Of a DNA stretch of 64,000 nucleotides, positions 44,323-56,428 are shown one piece after another. This stretch comes from Bubalus kerabau (taxonomy: Eukaryota > Chordata > Mammalia > Artiodactyla > Bovidae): NCBI RefSeq assembly GCF_029407905.1, contig NC_073635.1:39733501-39797500 (forward strand). Reading direction: 5' to 3'. Positions within the stretch are counted from its first letter, which is position 1. Every line of letters begins with the position of its first letter. Below the pieces are notes generated by a model. It saw only the letters and a list, made by a program, of their open reading frames with translations. It was not told where the DNA came from and did not search any database. Both the position numbers and the translations under genes were made by a program.

Positions 44323-45176
44323 TTAGCAAAACTCTATTAGTCTTTGCCCTGCTTCATTCCGTACTCCAAGGCCACATTTTCCTGTTACTCCAGGTGTTTC
44401 TTGACTTCCTACTTTTGCATTCCAGTCCCCTATAATGAAAAGGACATCTTTTTTGGGTGTTAGTTCTAAAAGGTCTTGGAGGTCTTCATAGAACCGTTCA
44501 ACTTCAGCTTCTTCAGCATTACTGGTTGAGGCATAGACTTGGATTACTGTGATAATGAATGGTTTGCCTTGGAAATGAACAGAGATCATTCTGTCATTTT
44601 TGAGATTACATCCAAGTACTGCATTTCGGACTCTTTTGTTGACCATCATGGCTACTCCATTTCTTCTAAGAGTTTCCTACCTGCAGTAGTAGATATAATG
44701 GTTATCTGAGTTAAATTTACCCATTCCAGTCCATTTTAGTTCACTGATTCCTAGAATGTCGACGTTCACTCTTGCCATCTCTTGTTTGACCACTTCCACT
44801 TTGCCTTGATCATGTACCTGACATTCCAGGTTCCTATGCAATATTGCTCTTTATAGCATCGAACCTTGCTTCTATCACCAGTCATATCCACAAGTGGGTA
44901 TTGTTTTTGCTTTGGCTCCATCCCTTCATTCTTTCTGGAGTTATTTCTCCACTGATCTCCAGTAGCATATTGGGCACATACTGACCTGGGGAGTTCCTCT
45001 TTCAGTATCCTATCATTTTGCCTTTTCATACTGTTCATGAGGTTCTCAAGGCAAGAATACTGAAGTGGTTTGCCATTACTTTTTCCAGTGGACCACATTC
45101 TGTCAGCTCTCTCCACCATGACCCACCCGTCTTGGGTGGCCCCACGGGCATGTCTTAGTTTCATTGAGTTAGACAA
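44323..45176 (-). pseudogene. BovB APE-type endonuclease, two-frame remnant
   Basis: 45176-44766 covers the N-terminus: LRHARGATQDGWVMVERADR, then KQYPLVDMTGDRSKVRCYKE, then QYCIGTWNVRYM with the Asn motif. 44649-44323 covers VNKRVRNAVLGCNLKNDRMI, VIQVYASTSNAEEAEVERFY and FIIGDWNAKVGSQETPGVTG. In the Tyr motif Pro is replaced by Ser, but the GDWNA motif is intact. The Glu-containing part between the two pieces lies in another frame. Confidence 0.88.
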
Positions 45177-45226
45177 GGCTGTGGTCCTAGTGTGATTAGA
45201 TTGACTAGTTCTTTGTGATTACGGTT

Positions 45227-45605
45227 TCAGTGTGTCTGCTCTCTGATGCCCTCTTGCAATGCCTGCCGTCTTACTTGGGTTTCTCTTACCTTGGAGGAGG
45301 GGTATTTCCTCACCGCCGCCCCTCCTGACCTTGAATTTGGAATAGCTCCTCTAGGCCCTCCTGCGCCTGAGTAGCCATCGCTCCTTGGAGGTGGGGTTGC
45401 TCCTCCCGGCTGCCGCCCCTGACTTCCGATGTAGGGTAGCTCCTCTCGGCCGTTCATGCACTGTTGCAGCCTGGCACTCTCGGCTGCTGCCCCTGACCTC
45501 TGACGTGGTGTAACTCCCCTTGGCCACTGCCCCTCGGGCATGGGGTCCTCCCAGCTTCTGCCCCTGACCTCGAAGGTGGGGTAGCTCCTCTCAGCCGCTC
45601 TATTT
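45227..45605 (-). promoter_or_regulatory. BovB 5' region made of GC-rich monomers
   Basis: Five to six degenerate units, each roughly 50 to 70 bp, share GCCCCTGACCT, a GA(C/A)GTGGGGTAGCTCCTC-like motif and CGGCCG/CGGCTGC. CpG frequency is far above the surrounding AT-rich DNA. A 104-codon frame across it (45541-45227, rich in Arg, Gly and Gln) is probably a by-product of the repeats. Repeated GC-rich monomers upstream of a LINE ORF are a promoter design also seen in rodent L1, so a promoter role is inferred. Confidence 0.7.
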
Positions 45606-45628
45606 ACGCCATCACAGTTAACAAGTTT

Positions 45629-46116
45629 ATTGTCTCATAATTTGTTTGGGTCAGAAATCCAGGCATGATTCAGCTGGATCTTCTGAATAGGGCCCCACAA
45701 GGCTTCATGCGGGTGATTGACAAGCCGATTCATAAGGCTGTCTGATTAGGAGTATCTCACTTCCAAGTTGTTTCATTTTCCCATCGGATCATTGGTAGAA
45801 TTTGTTTTCATGATTCTGTAAGGCTGAGAGGCTGGCTTCAGGATGACTGTTGGTTGTAGGATGTCCTCAACTTTGAGAGGCTGCTGGCAGATTCTTCCCA
45901 TATGTGCTTTCCTAATATAGCTACTTTCCTCATCAAACCAACAAAGAAAACCTCTAGAGCAAATTAGCTAAGAAGATGTATTCTTACACAGGTAACATAA
46001 TCACAGGAGGAACAAGCTATTAACATTTACAAGGCTACTGTTTAGAGGCAAATCACTTATCCCTCCTACACTCCAGGAAAGGGGCTTACATATTAGTGTA
46101 AACATTGGAAGTCTAG
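45629..46116. other. Old interspersed repeat of uncertain family
   Basis: The segment ATTGTCTCATAATTTGTTTG, GGTCAGAAATCCAGGCATGA, CAGCTGGATCTTCTGAATAG and CCCCACAAGGCTTCATG has the look of a common ancient mammalian repeat, but I cannot name it. The BovB at 42010-45613 inserted at its edge. The rest to 46116 is unassigned. Confidence 0.45.
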
Positions 46117-46126
46117 GAATATAGTG

Positions 46127-46262
46127 TATATGTTCATGCTAAGTCACTTCAGTTATGTCTCTTTTTGACCCCATGGACTGGTGCTCACCAAGCTCCTCTG
46201 TCCATGGGATTCTCCAGGCAAGAATACTAGACTGGGTTGCTATGCCCTCCATCCAGGGAAGG
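46127..46262 (-). mobile_element. Truncated Bov-tA SINE
   Basis: Only the BovB-related half remains: GCTAAGTCACTTCAGTTATG, CCCCATGGACTGGTGCTCAC, CCATGGGATTCTCCAGGCAA. It has no tRNA head. GAATATAGTG (46117-46126) and GAACATAGTG (46263-46272) are the probable TSD with one mismatch. Confidence 0.85.
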
Positions 46263-46272
46263 GAACATAGTG

Positions 46273-49200
46273 GAACACCTTAAAGTTTATCTACCACAAT
46301 GGCATTGTTGACACATCATAGTTCAGAATTATGACTTTGTAGCACTTTTCAAAATATGTCATAAGGCATATTTATTGTTATATGAATTGTATATTGAAAA
46401 CTATAATTGCAATTATAGTATGAATAAAATAATATCAAAATTCATGGAATGTTTTATATAACAGTGCCACTTATGGTAAATAGTTGACTTTAATTATTTC
46501 TTTTCATATGTTTATTAATTTCCAAAGAATTTATTTGAAGGATCACCCATGGAAAAAATACAGTATCAGTAGTTTCCTATGAGGAAAGCAACTGAGTAAA
46601 TTTTTATTTTATTTTATTTATATATTTGAACCATATTAATGACTACCTATCCAACAATTTAATTGAGAATTTTAAAATTTCACATGTATAACTGCAAATA
46701 AGCACAAAAATCTAAGCAATTTTGCAGAGTGTTAAAGCTGAGAACCATCCTTATTCTTTCTGTAATTATTAGTGATAATGTTTGTAACACAAACTTCTAG
46801 CTAAAGAGCTAGTAAATGTGGGCTTTAAGAAAATAACTTCTATTAAACACTCTGATACCTAAAACTATTTTAAACTTTCACATTCTTTTTTGTTGGTCCA
46901 CAAGAGAACTGAAAAAATGAAAGTAGTATACATAAATATAACCCAAAGGGTGCTGGCAAGAGAAATACTTACTGGCAGACCCCAGTGACAAAAGTAAAGA
47001 TCTCCTTAGCATCAACATAAAATGTTGACATCATTTTGGGTATGTTAATATCTATTTTTTAAGATAGCCGTATTAGAATTTAATGATTTTGGCTGCTGGA
47101 TACCAAAGTATGATTTGAGCTCTATGATTATCACAAAAACCAATCTTGCACATTTTTCATTGTTGAAACTAACAGTGTGGAATTGTAAAAGAAAGAAAAA
47201 GTAAGAGCAGTGTTTATGAGCTTACAATTTTTAAGGCAAGTGCCTTTAAGAGTTCTCAGAATGAAGTCACTGAGCAATATTAAAACCATATTTTGCAAAC
47301 CTTTTAAATAGCTCTTTGCAATGGTCTCATAAATGCTTTCTTCTGAGCTCAACCATTTCTGTTTTGTTTCTGCCCATGAGTTTCAATGTTGCCCTGGAGA
47401 CTAAGGGACATCAGTTAGAGTATTGGTAACCACAGTCAGACTACAGCCAGAGCAGATACAAATGTACAAACCCATCTCTCTCCATTTGAACAGTCTGCTA
47501 AATTCTTCATGCAGCTTTTGGCCCTGAATGGTTTTTAACTCTTCCATAATATATATTCTGAAATGTTAATTATATATTACTTTTCACTCTATCTCCTGGT
47601 CTTTATTTTCTATGTTTTTTCATTTTGGATGTAAAATTTGGATATAATGTATCTGATGATTACATCGAATCCCTGTAAAATGTGTCTCCAAGAAGATTAT
47701 GGTCTCAGGACATCTGTGTCTGTTCTTTGGTTGTACAAAAAATGTACAATGAAAAAGAGCATAGACCAGGAATACAGATTAAAGTTCTCTCAAAGCTTCA
47801 GCTTGAAAAAAAAGGTAAGAAACTGGATGATGGAATGATATGGGTCATATTTTCTCCCCTTAACTTTTTCCCCTTAACTTCATTGCTTGGGTAGTTTCGT
47901 CACTTTTCAACGATGTCTCTTCATTCTTCTGTTCACTCATAACTATTTCAGATGATTTGGCTTAGCTGTAGTAAATGAACATATCCAGCAGAGTCAGTTT
48001 TTAACAGAAAACTGAAATTGGGCAATTTTCCCACTTATGTCCACACACAAGTGTTAAGTGAATATATCAGCAAAGCAATCATGTATAAATTCCCTCTTGC
48101 TGTAAATGAACATCTTCTAGAAATGTGTTGCCAAAGGCAGTTCAGTTCTGCTTTTAAACAGAATCCATCCTACTTGTGAATTCAGACATCTATTTTTGTT
48201 CTTATCAGAATGCAGACCATTACTACTGAATAAGTTTAGAGCCACAGCTACACTTAGAAAATGAAAACAGTGAGTGTTTTTCTACTAAGAAACCAGTGAC
48301 AAAATACACATTCATTCATGTTATATGGTCCTGGCATCTGCCATCTGTAGCACACAAGCAAATTCCCCTAATTACTGACATCTCTCTAGGAAGATGTGTG
48401 TGTCTCCCGTATTCTCTCTGTGTATTTTGCACTTTCCTTTTCATCAGCTCCCTTGTGGAACAAAAGTTACAATTCTGCCAGGTGAGCTTAACAGATGCCA
48501 TTTTCTGACCCAGCCAGGAAAAGGTCTGTTACTTTGTTTCTGGCTGGAAATATTTCTTTTTGTACTGTGCAAGGTTTCTGTTTTTCAAATGAAAGCACCA
48601 GCTTGCAGTTCATGTGCCAGCTTACAATCTTTATCAAAATTAGATCATTTATCCCTGGTACACCTAAGGTACATCAATCAAAGGCATGTAATGCATGCCA
48701 AAAATCTAATCCACGAAAACAATGCTGAGTGAGAAATGTGATGGAATCAGGTAAAGAGAAACTAGGGAAAGCAGCTCTCAGTGTTAGTGAGCACCAACAA
48801 GCACTAACAATTGGACACAAGCCAGGATCTAGAGATACATCCAAGGTCAAAGCCAAATGACATGATGAAGAAAGCAAAAGATGTGAACTCAGAATATATA
48901 AAGCCTTTCTATACAGTATGGTTATTTCTGAAAATTTCTGTGAAAATTCCGTTGCTGCCCCTGCATTAACATCTCTTTTTTAAAGATCTTAAAATCCAAA
49001 CCTACTGTTTTTATCATCTTGATAGTTTTCCACTATCTATTTCCCCAAATTACTCCAATCCTTTGACTTCCAGCTATCTTTTTTACAGGCATTTCCTTCC
49101 TGTTCTTTAGAATTCATTGATTCCCTTCATTTATACACCATCATTGTGCTTATGATCTCTATCTTACAAAGCTAAACTTTACTTAGCCATTCCACAAATA

Positions 49201-52195
49201 TTTATAAGGTGTTCATCATGCCCCAGTTGTCATTGAGTTATATTTCCTTTTTTTTTCTTTCTACTGAGATATAAAAATCCCAAGGATAAACATTTAATGA
49301 TATAAATTTATTTTTATATCCCCTATATCCTCTAGTATAGGCTACAAAGTGAGAATTTAGTAAGAACTTTTCAATTAAGGAAAATTTAAGATGGAATTAC
49401 AAGCCGATAAGAGTGAGATGAGTATTACAATTTAAACCAAATATATAGCAAGTATTTTGTATATTGGAAGTCTATATTTAATAGCAGCAATATGTTTCTT
49501 GGTAGAATTTCAAGGTAAGTTCTAACTAGGACCATAGCATTTGATATGCTAAGGAAGAGGACAGAATTAGAGCCAGAGAAGAACTATCAGAACCATGACT
49601 AACTGGACACAAGAAATAAATTAGAAGCTTTTATTGAATGATTTCTAGGCTTAGGGATGGATGGCAGAACAAATGCTTGTATCATGAATCAACTTTTTAT
49701 TTTTGTTATACCCTATCTTTCAGACACACAGATGAAACTTTCAGCATCACTGAGTTTTATTCCCTTTCATGTTCACTATCCAAGATGGATAAACTTTTCA
49801 TTCAGCATTTATTTAGCAACTATTTACTAAATGAATAATAAGAGAAGAAACCAAATAGTCATAAAGATGCATCAGACCTAGGTGGCAATTTAGTCAGATG
49901 GATAGTATTTAAACCAGGGAAACTGACACACATACATATTCACAAAGTGCTATGAAAACACTTTTAAGGTTTTACAAAAGGAGGAGTGATATTTGCATTT
50001 GACCTTTGAAGAACAAGTAGCACTGAGCTGAGTAGTGGACATTCTAGCTAAAGGAAACTGCCTCTGTCAGCAGCTCAGAAAGAGCATCCTACATTTAGGC
50101 AAATTCCCAGGTTCCAGCCTTCCCTAGCTCTTCCTTCTTCTCCTAACAAAAGGACAATGTTGAGCTAAGTCATAAGATTATTATGCTTTTTACAGGAAGT
50201 CAAGCTAAGAAATACACTGAATTTAAATAAAATCAACTTACAATATCAAACCTCCCAGGGTCAAAATGATAAGTCATAATTTGCACTTGAGTTTTGACTT
50301 CATTTCTCAATTTCACACTGTGTGTATAAATAGTATACAATAATAGCATAGAACTTTCACTTTTTCAAAGTCCTTTGAGAAACTATACCACAAAACTGGG
50401 TCAAAAAAGTTTGACAAAAATTACTTAAAGTTTTTCAAAATACAGTTCACTTATCCCAAGCAATATTTAAATATGTTTTTAAAATATATTGAATAGTTGT
50501 ATATCATCACAGGGACATTCTAATGGTGAATTAACTGTTTTACATGACAATTTTCCTCAAAAATACAAATTTATAGGGACAATGAAGAAATTGAAACACA
50601 TATAAAATAAGATCTCTATCTTATTGATATATTGTGTTATACTTTTGAAGATTTTGTCCAATGTAAAACAAAACAAAACAAAAACTATTTCCTAAAACTA
50701 AATTTTAGCTTCTTGCTAGATTTCTACTTAACATTCATTCCACATGAAATGAAGGTAGGGAAGGGACTATGCTAAATTTGAGCTATAATAGCCTAAATTC
50801 TTCAAATTTTGAGAAGTCTTAAGCTAAAAGAGATGTGTAATCACATTGAATTTCCTGTTTCCACAGAGTACAGAGCTCCTCCCATTCATGAGGAAGTTGT
50901 AACAGCCTAATCTTTGTGCTGAGTATTGAATTACATGATAACCAAAGATACATTGAGAAAGAACTGGGAAAATTGGCAACTAAACAATCAAAGCTCTTAC
51001 TCTCTTTCTTCTTGAAAAACTCTCCAAAGTGTAGAATGTGTAAGAAACTTTCTTAAGCTTTATGATTTTCTTTTCTTTTACATTTTCTTCATGACAACTC
51101 TCTACTGTCCTCTCAGTAGGACTTTGAAAATGAATGTGATCAAGCAAATCTTTAAGGAGGCAGAAAGAAAGCAGAATACCAGTTTTTTTTGCTTCACATC
51201 GCCCACCAGATTCCCTCCTTGTTATCTACCTTTATTTCAATATCTTACCAGCTGAGCAGGTAGGGGAATGGTTTTACCCTGCGGGTCATTGATTCCACTT
51301 AGCACGATGTGAAAACGTCTCTCTAACCTGCTATGGCAAGTTATCTGGTAACAATCCCAGCTCAGGCATCACTGGTGCAACTAGAATCAATACAGCTGTC
51401 AGACACAACTGAGAGAAGCTGTTTTCTACACACATTCACTGTGTTCACATGGTTGGTTGTGTCCATTTGTGTTCATCTATTTCCATTTTAACAATGCTTG
51501 AACACAGTCCTTTCATAAATGAGGTAAATGAGAGCCACCAAAACAGGCACTGGAAAATTAAGCTATATATTCTCTGTGTTGATAATTTCAATATGCACAG
51601 AAATTGTGATTTTTATTTATTAATAGCAATCATTTCCAAATCAATGGGGTGATAAATATTTCATGGTTAGAGGAAATATTTCGGTACTGACACTGTATGC
51701 TTGGGGTCATCCTATTCTCTTTCTTTTCCAGTTACCTACAAACAAAGTAGAAAGATTTTCAAAAGCTTCCTGCCTACTGGTCTTTGACACCTTCCACAGT
51801 CACTTAAATCTAAAACATATCTGCCAACAACCAAGATTTCTTCTTCCCAATGGAGGTAACTAAAGATGGTCATGTTTTCTGTGATTTGTTTTCGCTGACT
51901 GATTGGGAAATGTCCCTCCCTCACTCTTTGGGTTTGCATGATTCACTGTGCTGTATTATGCATTAAGCACTGAAGCTACAGTCTCATGGTCTCTTTTATT
52001 GCATCATCATTCTTAGCCTGCTCAGCAACTGCCTTTCACTCTGTGGTCTGATTCCCTAATTTCTCTCTCGATCTCTGCTGATCCCAGAGTCTCAGTGATC
52101 CATCTGCTTTCCGCCCTAAGCACAACATGAATAGATACTTGTCTTGCTGTCATCATTTTGAGTGCAAATTAGAATAATGGCTGTAATTTTTTTAG
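46273..52195. other. Long AT-rich stretch without young repeats
   Basis: Nearly 6 kb with no BovB, Bov-tA or young L1, unusual for this window. Short frames of 60 to 112 codons exist (for example 48394-48732), but none shows a domain, splice-like context or protein-like composition I can defend. Weak L2/MIR-like phrases (near 49190-49220 and 49790-50060) suggest very old repeats. Confidence 0.5.
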
Positions 52196-52400
52196 ACTTT
52201 TCTACATGCCAGATATTGTGATAAGTACTTGACACACATGATCTAATGTAATCCTCAAAAATAAAAATGTATGAAGGAGGTACTGATATTAACCTCTTTT
52301 AGAGGTGAGAAAACAAGATCAGAGAAAATATTTATATTAAAACAGTTACAGATCTAATAAATGACTCAAGCCTGTTGGACGCCAGAGTCTACACTCCTGC
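52196..52400 (+). repeat. MIR SINE relic
   Basis: The MIR order is visible: TCTACATGCCAGATATTGTG, ATAAGTACTTGACACACATG, ATCTAATGTAATCCTCAAAA, GAGGTACTGATATTAACCTC, GAGGTGAGAAAACAAGATCA and, near the end, GCCAGAGTCTACACTCC. It is heavily mutated, as expected for a repeat shared by all mammals. Confidence 0.8.
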
Positions 52401-52900
52401 CTGTTAATCTCAACAATGTGAGGAATAGTTCCTAGGTAAAGTGAGACTAGGAACATATATCCCATTTACTAAACATTTTCTGACCTCTTTAAAAACTTGC
52501 CAACCTATCCTATATCTAAATAAATAGTAGTATGCCTAATAAACAACAATGTGGCTCTTGGACAAATTATTAATATTGATAGGGAAGTCAAAATTATATT
52601 TTAACATTTTAAAATATTTTGTTTCTTCCTTCTCATCCATGGGGTCATACTGCATTTTATAGTTAGTTTTTTTCAAAGAAAACCTAGTTGTATTCTTTAT
52701 GACTGAAGTTACAGAAGCCCCATCACCACCCTCCTCTAGAGTTTGGACTATTTCAAAGATTAAAACAGGAGTTCCACAGATTGAGCTTAAAATACAAACA
52801 CTGTTACTGACAGAGTTACTGTCAGATTCTGCTGGGTTAGTCAGAATTAGGCTGAGTCTTCCATTCAATCTGGAACAGTGGTCCCTGTGAAGCCTCAAAG
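52401..52900. other. Unassigned spacer with a 120-codon minus-strand frame
   Basis: The minus-strand frame 52898-52536 is open for 120 codons and reads LSLILTNPAESDSNSVSNSV, IFEIVQTLEEGG, then a Lys/Asn-rich C-terminus. I recognise no domain. It abuts the MER5A relic and has no visible splice or start context, so it is more likely fortuitous than a gene. Confidence 0.4.
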
Positions 52901-53100
52901 CAGTGGCTTTCCATTAGGAGTGATCCTCCTCTCTGGCAATATCTGTAGAAAGTTTTTGGTCATCACAAGTTAGAGAGAGTCACTGGCATCTAGTGGGTAA
53001 AATAAGCCAAGGATGTTGCTTAACATTATACAATGCACAAGACAATGGACCTAACAAAAAATTATATGTTTAAAATTTCATGGGTGGTTGACAAACTCTG
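52901..53100 (+). mobile_element. MER5A (hAT-Charlie) DNA transposon relic
   Basis: Matches the MER5A pattern: GCAGTGGCTTTCCATTAGG, CTCTCTGGCAATATCTGTAG, TTTTTGGTCATCACAAGTTA, CACTGGCATCTAGTGGGTAA, GGATGTTGCTTAACATTATA and CAATGCACAAGACAATGG. This is a non-autonomous element, long inactive in mammals. Confidence 0.85.
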
Positions 53101-53973
53101 AGTGAAGTTTATGAAAGGGACTGGCATAGAGTACAATACATTTTCTCTGGAAGAAGGCAGATCCATAAGGGAAGGAACAGTGATGATACTAACTGCATTT
53201 AGCCTAGTTCCTGCTTTATAAAGTATCATCAATTAGAACATTCACACATCTTGTCCTGGTAAGGAAGAAGGGAAGAAGCTAAAAGAGTCAAGCTGTGTTA
53301 CATTAATTTTTGTCCTCAACAGAAAAATGCTAACTCTAACACTTATTAAAATAATGTGATTTGTTCACATTTTCTAAATAGATTCTAATGGCATAAGGAC
53401 CAAGATAATATGAAGGTAGTTTGACTTTATATCATATATTTGTTTAATCCATGCTCAGAAGAATAATGAACATTTTATTCATATTTAAGTTTATCGTACT
53501 GGAAAGGAATGACTAATTGCAATGGGTATTTTTACCTATGCTATCTATCTTTTAAGCTCTACATAAGTACATACATAACATTATTCTTATGTGGAAGAAA
53601 AAAGAAAAACTAATATAGTTTGAAGAATGCATATTTGCTTTATTGATTAAACAATTCACATTGAATTTTACTAGTTACTGTAATGTTCCAAAAGCACTTA
53701 ATTAACCCTATTCTTAGATTTAAATAAGGGAGGAGAAGCAAAAAAGGAGGGCAGATAGGCAGTCATTTAAAACCACAAAAATTGAGGCTCAGTTTGCTAG
53801 AGCAAAATTAAAGATAGATCAAAACAGATGCCTCTAAATTTACTCAGTTCTTCTATTTTTCTGACCCTTCTCCCACTTTTATAATCTTAAGCATGTTAAC
53901 TTTTCCTTTCCTTATCTTCCTTCTTTGGGTATGAAAAGAGGCCAGTGCTCTGATTGTTTTAGTGTACTGTCAT
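53101..53973. other. AT-rich sequence, nothing recognised
   Basis: No gene or clear repeat. Confidence 0.55.
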
Positions 53974-53983
53974 ATACTAGATA

Positions 53984-54146
53984 ATTGGAGAAGGAAATGG
54001 CAATCCACTCCAGTGTTCTTGCCTGGAGAATCCCAGGGGCGGGGGAGCCTGGTGGGCTGATGTCCGTGGGGTCGCACAGAGTGGGACACGAGTGGGACAC
54101 AGAGTGGGACACGACTGAAGTGACTTAGCAGCAGCAGCAGCAGCAG
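53984..54146 (+). mobile_element. SINE2-type (Bov-tA half) insertion with exact 10-bp TSD
   Basis: GGAGAAGGAAATGGCAATCC, CTCCAGTGTTCTTGCCTGGA, GGGGGAGCCTGGTGGGCTG, then a GTCGCACAGAG block and a (CAG)n tail. ATACTAGATA at 53974-53983 and 54147-54156 is the TSD. The AGTGGGACAC motif occurs three times in tandem at about 54080-54115, where the family normally has it once. It is probably young. Confidence 0.93.
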
Positions 54147-54370
54147 ATACTAGATACGTTTCTCTTCTCCATTGTTTTGATATCTATATAAAATAATCTA
54201 GCAGATTAGCTACAACAAGTAAACATTAAAATGGGAACCTATCCTTGACACCACCAGGTCACATCAGAAACATTTGCTATTCTAGAAAGAAGAATAATCG
54301 CATAATTTTTCATTTTAAAACTATAACAAAAAGACCAAATCCCAAAACAGAGGTACATTCTAATAATAGC

Positions 54371-54750
54371 AGTTGATGCTTTTGAACTGTGGTGTTGGAG
54401 AAGACTCTTGAGAGTCCCTTGGACTGCAAGGAGCTCCAACCAGTCCATTCTAAAGGAGATCAGTCCTGGGTGTTCATTGGAAGGACTGATGTTGAAGCTG
54501 AAACTCCAATACTTTGGTCACCTGATGCGAAGAGCTGACTCATTTGAAAAAATCCTGATGCTGGAAAAGATTGAGGGCAGGAGGAGAGGGGGATGACAGA
54601 GAATGAGATGATTGGATGGCATCATTGACTCAATGGACATTAGTTTGGGTAAACTCCGGGAGCTGGTGATGGACAAGGAGGCCTGGCGTGCTGCAGTTCA
54701 CGTGGTCTCAGAGTCGAACACGACTGAGCTACTGAACTGAACTGAACTGA
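54371..54750 (+). mobile_element. BovB 3' fragment, plus strand
   Basis: 380 bp from TTGATGCTTTTGAACTGTGG to CTGAACTGAACTGAACTGA. It contains the MRVPWTARSSNQSILKEISP frame at 54408 and YFGHLMRRADSFEK. A frameshift follows near 54597. It is well conserved. Confidence 0.93.
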
Positions 54751-54777
54751 CCTGAATGTTTAATATTATTAATTAAA

Positions 54778-54968
54778 CAGTTACCATGAACCAGATATTA
54801 TGTAGATCAAATTTTATACATTGTGTCATTGTATCCTTATATCATATCTCTGAATCAAGTTCTGAATTGTCTCCATTTTACAGATAAAGAAACTTGTCCA
54901 ATGACAGAGTACCCTGGGATCCAGACTCAAGTTTGTTGACTGTATATTCTATCATTTTAACCACTTAA
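54778..54968 (+). repeat. MIR SINE relic
   Basis: Shows ACCATGAACCAGATATTATG, a gap, TGTCTCCATTTTACAGATAA, AGAAACTTGTCCAATGACAG and CCAGACTCAAGTTTGTTGAC, then TTTTAACCACTT. The central core CCATTTTACAGATAAAGAAA is the clearest part. Confidence 0.75.
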
Positions 54969-56300
54969 TGAAAACAAATTCATTAAAGAATAATCATAAG
55001 AACAAATATTTGGGGGATTAATTCATCCCTAAATGTAAGGAAACCAGTAGTATCTGGTTCCTTGTTGTGTTATAAGCCTTAATTACAGCTAAATAGTTTC
55101 CATCAAATAATTTTTAAGTAAATATAGATTTACTTAAATATTTCCTCTCCCCAAGTGAGAGGAAAGAGTCTTTATGTTTCCTGGTATCTAGTAACTCCCA
55201 GATGATCTGTTTGGGAAACAGAAAAAAAAGGGGGAGTCACTGAATAAGAAATAATGTAGAGAAGGATAATTCTACTTTTAGAGAAAGATGAATTCAGTTT
55301 AGAAATTCTGACTCAAGTACATTGTGTATAAATATTGTTTTTGAGGATTTGGGAAACCTTTCCTTTCAAAACAGAATCTGTTTTTCAAAAGTGAATCTCA
55401 TATTACATAGTTTTAGAAGGGTCACCCATTCTTCACCCCTTGCAGAAGGGTGGACACATGAATGAGGCTTCACCAAGCACAGTACAAGATCTCTCTGCTT
55501 ATAGCAATTTGTTTGAGGATAATATGTAATGCAGTAGGGCCAGGTGAAGTTATCCCTTTGATTTTTATTGGTATTATCTGAGAAAAGTAAATGGTATAAC
55601 TAAGTACTATGTAGACCTCAAGCTGCCCAAAAATTACCTTTGCCATCATGTTATAGAGTCTTCTGGTTATTTCACTTTCACAAAACTAAGAAGAGAAAGA
55701 TAGACTGACACATCACTTGAACACCAGTACTAAGAAATGCACAAAAGTAGATTTTAAATTATGAGAATCAAGAAATTCCTTTTTAAAAAAAAATTAATTT
55801 GAATTGTATACTTGTAACTTGCAATCAAAAGTGCTAACACATAAAAGCTGGGATAACACAAAAGTTGCAATATTATCACTCTCACTCTTCTCCACCCAGC
55901 TGAAGGTGAAGTTGTACCCACTTTGCCCATATTCTAGGGTACAAATTCCAGACTGTTGCACTACTTCTACCTCACACTGAAACATCAGCTCTCCTGCTTT
56001 CAACTGAGTTATCATGGTTTATTTGAATGCATGCCATATCACTTTGCAACTCTCCCAAAATGATCAACACAATTCCTCCATCTTTCTTGATGACTTCAAC
56101 ACCTGTCTCACCTGCTTCTTCCTTTCAGGCTTAATCATTTATAGTTCCTTTAATAACAATGTCAATGATTTATTAAACTCCTCAATCTAGTCACCATTAT
56201 TATGCAATTCTGTCCTTTTTAACCAACTGACTTTTAACTTTACATCACTCCACTTTCCTGGCAGAATTTTCACATTTGTCATGGTCCTCCCCTGATGACA
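54969..56300. other. AT-rich sequence, nothing firmly recognised
   Basis: No coding frame with visible domains. A C/T-rich stretch at about 56040-56290, continuing after the SINE at 56430-56560, may be an old repeat or processed relic split by the SINE. I cannot identify it. Confidence 0.5.
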
Positions 56301-56307
56301 TGCATGT

Positions 56308-56428
56308 GCATGTGCCCAGCCATGTCTGCCAGGCTCCTCTGTCCACAGGATTTCCCAGACAAGAATACTGGAGTGTGTTGCCATGTCCTTCTCCAGGATA
56401 TCTTCCCGACTCAGGGATCAATCCCATA
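56308..56428 (-). mobile_element. Partial Bov-tA SINE
   Basis: Antisense fragment: GCCAGGCTCCTCTGTCCACA, CCAGACAAGAATACTGGAGT, GTTGCCATGTCCTTCTCCAG, GACTCAGGGATCAATCC. Both the 3' tail (reduced to GTGCCCAGCCATGTC) and the tRNA end are deleted. Confidence 0.85.

Larger units (their letters stand above)
42010..45613 (-). mobile_element. Nearly full-length BovB with exact 15-bp TSD
   Basis: 3.6 kb flanked by ACAGTTAACAAGTTT at 41995-42009 and 45614-45628. The order on the minus strand is a GC-rich monomer 5' region (about 45605-45227), endonuclease, linker, RT, 3' region, and a tail made of CTGAA units followed by two ATGAA units. The perfect TSD and good frame preservation make it the youngest long BovB in the window. 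Frameshifts and stops break the polyprotein into about seven pieces. Confidence 0.97.

Noticed and set aside
45227..45541. 104-codon frame in the BovB 5' region as a possible separate ORF1
   Set aside because: The Arg/Gly/Gln-rich text follows the monomer repeats and has no domain. I treat it as untranslated promoter sequence unless the frame proves conserved across copies.
52536..52898. 120-codon minus-strand frame outside recognised repeats, a possible small gene
   Set aside because: No recognisable domain, a Lys/Asn-rich C-terminal half typical of AT-rich non-coding DNA, no visible splice or promoter context, and it abuts a MER5A relic. Conservation across mammals would be needed to revive it.
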